A DNA stretch of 64,000 nucleotides from the NCBI RefSeq assembly GCF_910592395.1, contig NC_088314.1, forward strand, positions 9,238,001 to 9,302,000. The letters run 5' to 3'. Positions 58,301-64,000 of the stretch are shown in pieces. The number at the start of each line of letters is the position of its first letter. Within the stretch, counting starts at the first letter, position 1. Below the pieces are notes generated by a model that was not told where the DNA came from, searched no databases, and was given only the letters and a program-made list of their open reading frames with translations. A program made the position numbers and the translations under genes. The DNA is from Lineus longissimus (taxonomy: Eukaryota; Nemertea; Pilidiophora; Heteronemertea; Lineidae).

Positions 58301-61300
58301 TCTTCTCATACTGACACTGGGGGTTACGGGTACCATATTAAAGATATCATGAAAATTGCTCCTACTTCCTAGAAAGTTGAGAATTGTGCCAATGCATAAA
58401 TTTTAAAGGGCAAAGCAACACTATCAGTGTTCCTGGTTCTAACACAAATTTCTTTTAATTGGTTGAATTGTGCGCTCATAATTAATTATGACACAGTAGC
58501 ACAGATTTATTTGATATTGGTATTGTGCCAATTCTGAAATTGTACCATCTGCAAAAAAAACATTGGCTGACATCCGGCGATACGTTTGACATAAGCCAGC
58601 ATGTAGTATAGGCGTTCTGGTTTATTCCTTTTGTTTGGCATGACATTGTAATTTCTAGTATCTGAACTCCCATTTCCACATTTGCTCTCCACACAGTAAA
58701 TATCCTCCAGCCGGTCGCAGCACAGTTTGTCTGCGAGCTTTATGACAGTTGTACGCATATATGTACAGGTGTATGTGCATAATAATAAGTGTTTTTATTC
58801 TGTCATTGACATGGCTCAGCTGGAGGCTGTTGTGTATGTCTGAGTGATATGGCTGGGGACCATTTCAGTATACTCTATCTCTGGAACTAAAACACCAGAT
58901 AACTCCACCAATATTCATCAATCTTATTTCTGGTTGGTTTATGCATGAAATAAGACGTAAGAAAGCTGTTGGGAATGTTCGTGTTGAGCATTTGGGTCTT
59001 CTACAGAATCTCCCCATTGCCACCTGTGCACAAATCGAAAGTAAGGCATTCTCTTGCTGACACCATAGGGTACACATCGAGTGAGAGCGTCCATAGATGA
59101 GCATATAAAATATTCAGACAAAAAAGTTTGAACCACTTTTGAACCACTGACCTCCACACTGAATCTAGATTTTCTTTGTTCTACTTTCAGTCACAAAGCG
59201 TGCCAACCATGCCCGGGACATGCTGTTAGAGTGCAATCTGAAACATTATGATGGGTAGGTTTAAAGAAGAAGGCACTGTTACTGTTATGTGTTAGAGTGC
59301 AATCTGAGATGTTATGTGGGTAGGTTTAAAGGAGACGGCACTGTTAGAGTGCAATCTGAAATGTTATGTTGGTGGCTCTAAAGAAGATTGCACTGTCTGA
59401 GACGTTCTGTGGGTAGGTTTAAGGGAGATGGCACTGTTAGAGTGCAATCTGAAACATTATGTTGGTGGCTTTAAAGAAGATTGCACTGTTACTATTGTGT
59501 TAGAGTGCAATCTGAGACATTCTGTGGGTAGGTTTAAAGGAGACGGCACTGTTAGAGTGCTTTCTGAAACATCATGTAGGTAGGTTCAAAGGAGATGGCA
59601 CTGTTAGAGTCTTTTGCTCATGTGGAAATATCTAGAGCTTTGTCTTGGACATTGACAAGCAGTCTACAACTACAAGTCCAGAACTTAAACCTAGTCACTA
59701 TTTTATCATCTTATCTGATACGACTTCACCATTGCAGCTTTTATGTAGTGTTTTTCACTGGCCAAGGTCTGTATCCAAAGTTTTCACAGCAAGTGTCTTC
59801 ATTGTAGGTCTCTACGGTGGCTCTCTGGGGTGTCAAAGAGCTGCCGTCATTTCAGCGCTAAGTTGAGCTTGACCTTGAATGGCAGTGACCAGACTTGGGT
59901 TTGACCCTAGGATTAAGAGTCTGACAGCCACGCTTTCCATTAAGATCTGGATTATGTGCTTACTTCTGTTCCAGGGTCGTGTGTGTCGGTGGAGATGGAA
60001 TGTTCTCAGAATTGCTACACGGTTTGCTGTTACGAAAACGTATGGACCTAGGACTGATGGAAAACGGGCCAAGAAATCAACAATATTGTCCAGATATACG
60101 AATTGGCATCATTCCAGCTGGTAAGAATTGACAAACATTGTAACAACAACAATAGCTGATGACGTCATTTCTATTGTTAGTTTAAAATGACATCACGCAG
60201 AAGGTTTCACGCTGGGGTTCATCCGATTGACTGCTCTTCCGATCTTTAGAGGGGTACGCCATTTGTAATCACTGGCGGTTCAGAAAAAAGGAAATGCAGT
60301 TATGTACCATAACAAGGTTTGACTCTAGTAATTTGTCTTTCTCTCGCAGGTTCAACAGACACCGTATCCCACTGTTGCCATGGTTACAATGACCCCATAA
60401 CGTCAGCATTACATATCATATTAGGTAAGATAGGTTCTTGCTGTGTTAAATCAGGCTTGTGGTCAGTCGACTTATTGGGAAAATCATCTGGTTTGAAGTC
60501 CTCTCCAAACTGTCCGTTTGCACATGTGAAGAAAAACATCAAAAGAACATTTCTACTGTGGCAGTTTTCAGTTCACCATGGGATTTTTGGAGAAATACGC
60601 ATTTGATTTCTAACTTAACTTAATGTTACAATTGTGATCGGAATTCGAGTTATTGCATATGATGGTCGAATGACGTCATGAGGTGCCGTTCTCGATAAGC
60701 AGGCTGTACTTCTTCAGGATGTGAAGTTTAGGTCAGACCTGTTGAAAGAACATTTAGCTTTCCTCGGCCACAAAAAAGGTACATGTAAATACACAAAGTT
60801 TACTGAATTTCAACATTGGTATAAAGTCATAATCATTTTCAGGTGATTCGCGAGGCATAGATGTGTTCTCTGTACACCAGGGGAACCAGTTCCTGCGTTA
60901 TGGTGCGACGTTAATGGGATATGGCTTCTACGGTGATATAATAAAGGAAAGCGAAGACTTACGATGGATGGGACCAAAGCGTTATGATTATCTCGGTAAG
61001 GTTGTAGCACACATTTGAGGCTTCCCAGTAATAGGCATTGCTGGAGACTTGTACAAAAATATAACCCTCATTGCGGCCGAGGGATCATGTTCAAAAAGAA
61101 ACGTTGTAAAATATGCGAAAACTTGAGGGGGTACTGATAACTGTTAATTTTTGTGCCCATTTTTTTGCAATTGATTTTTTGTTTTGGTTCACAGTTTTCT
61201 TCTGGTAGATTGTTCGCCGAAAGCTTGTTTTCCATTCTTTAATAAAAAATTCTTTAGTTTTGTTTCTGCAAATCGGCAAAAATGAAACACTTGTGACTAT

Positions 61301-64000
61301 TTAACGCCATGTTATTTTCTTTCAGGTGTGAAAAACTTCTGTAGGAATAAGCTGTATGAGGGCGAAGTGTCATTCCTGCCGAGTTCTAATATGAAGGACA
61401 GTCATCCCCGTGATGGTACTCGCTGTCATGCTGGGTAAGTTTGGGAAATTACCAAGCCAGTGGCTGAGGGGTCTTGTTGTCCCCTTCGGTGTCTGTCCGT
61501 CTGTCCATATTACTTATCAGTCCATCCATCTAGCAGTCTGTCTGACCATAATGATGACCTAAACGCTCTTACTTCAGACTGCATGAAGATTTTCTCTATA
61601 TGCAGTATGTGTAGAGCATACCACTTTACCGGGAGACGTTGTTTTCTATTGAATGTTGAAATTTTTTAATTAATTGACTCTTTCTTCCATTTAGTTGTGA
61701 AGTTTGCCATGAAGCGTCGCAGTTACACAGGGAAAAGGAGGGAGCTGATTCGGGATCAGAAAGTAGTGAGTATCGGTATTGTCAAGAATTCATATAGACT
61801 AGTCGTTATGAACTCTTGGTATCATCTAGAATTGAGTAGGGAACTAATAAAAAATTAATATACCGTCAACGCAGTATTATGCTACAATGCATTTGATAAA
61901 ATGAACTTGAAATTAATTGGTTCATCATTAGGAAATCTCTGGCCGGTCACATTGATGTTTTCTCCTTGATTTCAGTGGGTAACTGGCGACGTATACGAGG
62001 ACGTTTCGTGAGCGTCAACGCCTACAACATGAGCTGTCGTTGCGCTAAATCTCCAGATGGCGCCACACCCTCTGGTCACCTAGGCGACGGCTATGCTGAT
62101 CTCGTGCTGACATCTAATTGCTCGCGGGTAAATTTCCTTCGCCACTTGATGAGGACTGCCAAGAAAGATTCTGACCAGGTGAGGTGCAGGATGGTTTTTT
62201 CTTCAAACTTTGTGTTCTGTTAAATTCGTTTTTCTTAAAAATGTTTTTGTCTCGAAAAAAGGATAAGAGATTTGCTTCTGTAATTTGGATGAAATGAATG
62301 AAGTTGAAAGTATTTGTTTGTACTATGTAGACTGACCTGCATAGGAAATTTATCAGCTCTTTGCCAGCTGTCATGAAAAAAAATTCTGCCATATTTTCTT
62401 GCCGATATTGACAGAATCTATGTTGACCAGTTTCTTTATGAATTAGGGAGTGACAGTATTTAGGGCTTTGAAATAGTTCCTTTACGATTTTTTTTCTGTT
62501 GGTGCAAAAAGGATTCTGATCAGGTGAGGCAACGCCGATTATCATTTTTTGCATGTTTTTCTTTGTATCATAAATTTTGTTAATACCCTCTACTGTGATA
62601 CTGGAAGTATTTACAGCCATTTCATTTTGCGTTTTTGTGAAATTGCAACCTTTAGTATTCTTTTAGTTAAGCGGTTTGACAACACGGTTAAAGTGATTTC
62701 AGTCAGATTGCCTGTAGATCCTAAAAGCGGTGAAAGTGAGAATTATTGCGGCTTGCTAGCCCGCACCCTGAATGAATACAGCGTCTCACTGAGCTTTATC
62801 AAATACCAAAAGAGTGGTGTTGGTGACACGGGGTGGTAGTGGATGACTAGGAGGTCCTAGCATTGATGAATTAGTCTGATGCAACTGCTTCAGTGGGGGA
62901 CAGGGAGTCCTGGGGACCATACCCTGGCGACCATACCCTGGCTTGGTACTGATGCTCAAACCCTGTGGAGGTGAATGTACGGATGTCCTTGCAATTGTCT
63001 GCAGATGCAAAAGACATGAAAATAAAAGGCACTCAAATAATTTAGACTTCTACCGACCATGAAGAAGGAACAAGGGGGAAGGAAAAACGGCAGAGATGGT
63101 GTCTCAACGATGTACTAGTTTATTGTCCACAAGGTTACTGGTTATGCCCTTGCGCACTACAATTAGGTGTTAGCTTACAATAATAACACAGAAGGTAGGA
63201 GCAAAGACATGGAACAGAACATCAACATAGTAATGAGTCTTTTCAATCAAGTGTCAATTTCTATTTCCAGTTTGACTTCAACTTCATCCAAGTGCACAGA
63301 GTGAAGGAGTTTAAGTTCAAGCCATTAATTGAGGATATGGAAGAACAGGTTAGCGAAAGTTCCAACGATGGCGAGCAACGTCTGCGACGGAGTTCAACCC
63401 ATAATAGCGTTTGGAATTGTGATGGAGAGTGTTTGGACCAGGCGTCGGTCCATGTCAAGTGAGTATAGATGCTTTTTCGTTGATTTTAAACATGTCATGC
63501 AGAACAGAAGCAGAGGTATGACACACTGCAACAAAACTTAAAAACGAACAGTGTGAAAGTTTAACATGTTTATTAAGCAGTCGAGCGTAGATAAGTAGAT
63601 CATGTCACGTTTAGATCATCTTGACCACCATGGTTTTTACATCTCGTCAATTCAAAACGTTGTCAGTTCGGTAAATCAAGCTGGAATAAAGTGGTAACTG
63701 GAATAAATTGCGACAGAAGGTTTCTTGTCCGATTTCCATCCAAGTTGACCATTGTAATCAGTACACTTCCCTATTAACAACACTCCACTGTAAGTGGCTA
63801 TTGAGGACAGCACTTAGGGGTGTACTAAATAGAGAGATTCCAATGTTGATCTTCATATATTTATCCATTTAATGTGCATTTATTGTCTCCTTTTCCAGAG
63901 TCCACTGCCAACTTATCAAACTTTTCTGTCGAGGTATTGAAGAGGAAGTGAAGGAGGACTGCGCATCTTTGTGTGTGTCGACTTGTGGTCGAACAAAAGA
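52309..64000 (+). CDS. CERK: CERK: ceramide kinase (13 exons seen, 3' end beyond the window)
   Basis: CERK phosphorylates ceramide to ceramide-1-phosphate at Golgi and plasma membranes. Exons are 52309-52459, 53202-53312, 57121-57375, 58157-58285, 59191-59254, 59975-60120, 60350-60424, 60843-60995, 61326-61434, 61695-61765, 61976-62178, 63271-63458 and 63899-64000+, all in phase, about 585 codons so far (human 537). A PH-like region spans exons 1-3. The lipid-kinase core has LLVFVNPHGG (180-189), VCVGGDGMFSELLHG (GGDG about 242-245) and IGIIPAGSTDTV. The CERK-specific CX3CX2C motif is present as CHAGCEVC (395-402). The C-terminal VHCQLIKLFCRGIEEE matches the human end, followed by a Cys-rich extension not seen in human. 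The start ATG follows CAAC and is preceded by an in-frame upstream ATG without conservation. Intron 2 holds MITEs; the exon 5 and exon 11 donors are repeated downstream. Confidence 0.95.
54180..54402. mobile_element. Foldback MITE with 100-bp arms, CERK intron 2
   Basis: Two 100-bp arms (54180-54279 and 54303-54402) are inverted copies of each other with only about four mismatches, around a 23-base loop. The ends read TGTGACYCGCTCTACCAAAA and are bordered by TA (54178-54179 and 54403-54404). The near-perfect arms suggest a recent insertion or ongoing arm correction. Confidence 0.88.
54582..54760 (+). mobile_element. MITE family 1, copy E
   Basis: Starts CAGTTGTACCTCTCTATTAA, contains the family's central block TCAAATTGACTGGAAACCAC, and ends TAAGGGAGGTTCCGCAATG. 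It is bordered by TA at both ends and lies in CERK intron 2. Confidence 0.8.
54761..56827. other. CERK intron 2, stretch between MITEs
   Basis: No exon or gene supported. Overlapping minus-strand open frames at 55286-55670 look coding-like in composition but match nothing I recognise. A short C run lies near 56446-56455 and a G-rich run near 56510-56560. Confidence 0.4.
56828..57027 (+). mobile_element. MITE family 1, copy F
   Basis: The right end TAAGGGAGGTTCCACTG is followed by TA, and the left side has CTCTATTAAGGACACCCTTG. An internal AGAGGTTGTCCTTAAT motif is tandemly duplicated. The element ends about 93 bases before CERK exon 3. Confidence 0.78.
59225..59610 (+). repeat. ~52-bp minisatellite on the 5' splice site of CERK exon 5
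   Basis: The first unit is the end of exon 5 plus its donor: TTAGAGTGCAATCTGAAAC, ATTATGATGG, then GTAGGTTTAAAG. The start motif TTAGAGTGC recurs at 59292, 59344, 59437, 59500, 59552 and 59604. Basic spacing is 52 bp, with some units carrying an extra 11-15 bases and one truncated unit. Several copies retain GGGTAGGTTT, so decoy donors follow the true donor at 59255. The exon-derived portion of about 30 bases is copied into the intron along with the donor. Confidence 0.92.
62507..62535 (+). repeat. Extra copy of the CERK exon 11 donor junction
   Basis: AAGGATTCTGATCAGGTGAGG here repeats the exon 11 end and donor (62163-62184, AAAGATTCTGACCAGGTGAGG) about 345 bases downstream in intron 11, with about two differences over 21 bases. 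The flanking sequence is not obviously duplicated. Confidence 0.7.
63728..63842 (-). mobile_element. MITE family 1, copy G (decayed)
   Basis: Recognisable but diverged blocks: TTTCCATCCAAGTTGACC, AATCAGTACACTTCCCTATTAA, GAGGACAGCACTTAGGGGTG and AATAGAGAGATTCCA. The ends are unclear. It lies in CERK intron 12, just before exon 13. Confidence 0.6.

Overview
This is a window of animal nuclear DNA. Its genes are split by many GT-AG introns, most of them short, and the space between is full of tandem and dispersed repeats. I rebuilt five host genes exon by exon with consistent splice phases. On the minus strand these are MON2 (N-terminal two fifths, running off the left edge), HEMK1 (complete) and TBC1D22 (complete). 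On the plus strand they are a C3orf18-like small membrane protein (complete) and CERK (ceramide kinase, running off the right edge). The protein similarity is close to vertebrate orthologues. Two gene pairs, HEMK1/C3orf18 and TBC1D22/CERK, are head to head here, and as I recall they are also neighbours in human (3p21.31 and 22q13.31). That suggests an invertebrate deuterostome. Minisatellites sitting on 5' splice sites, a trait I recall being reported in amphioxus genes, make a Branchiostoma-like lancelet my best guess. I cannot prove the species.

Layout: 1-10035 MON2 (minus). 10036-16288 is intergenic, with a satellite of about 130-bp units and a dispersed repeat. 16289-26191 is HEMK1 (minus); its first intron holds a young Ty3/gypsy LTR retrotransposon (20909-25776) with apparently identical 155-bp LTRs and a 5-bp target duplication, inserted into an older MITE. 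26192-28114 is the divergent HEMK1/C3orf18 promoter region. 28115-29214 is C3orf18 (plus). 29215-41092 is gene-poor, with hairpin repeats, a tRNA-derived SINE and a probable two-ORF DNA transposon (35980-39625). 41093-51952 is TBC1D22 (minus). 51953-52308 is a 356-bp divergent promoter. 52309-64000 is CERK (plus).

Most unusual feature: in three unrelated genes a minisatellite starts exactly at a functional 5' splice site and repeats it: MON2 exon 12 (about 27-bp unit), TBC1D22 exon 8 (29 bp, six copies) and CERK exon 5 (about 52 bp, 7-8 copies). A single extra donor copy also lies after CERK exon 11. Other notable items are at least three MITE or foldback families with readable target duplications (TA or 8 bp) and the two-ORF transposon.

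The host genes do not form one pathway. MON2 acts in Golgi/endosome traffic, HEMK1 methylates mitochondrial release factors, TBC1D22 is a Rab-GAP-family protein, CERK makes ceramide-1-phosphate, and the C3orf18 family has no established role. Their proximity reflects conserved gene order, not an operon.
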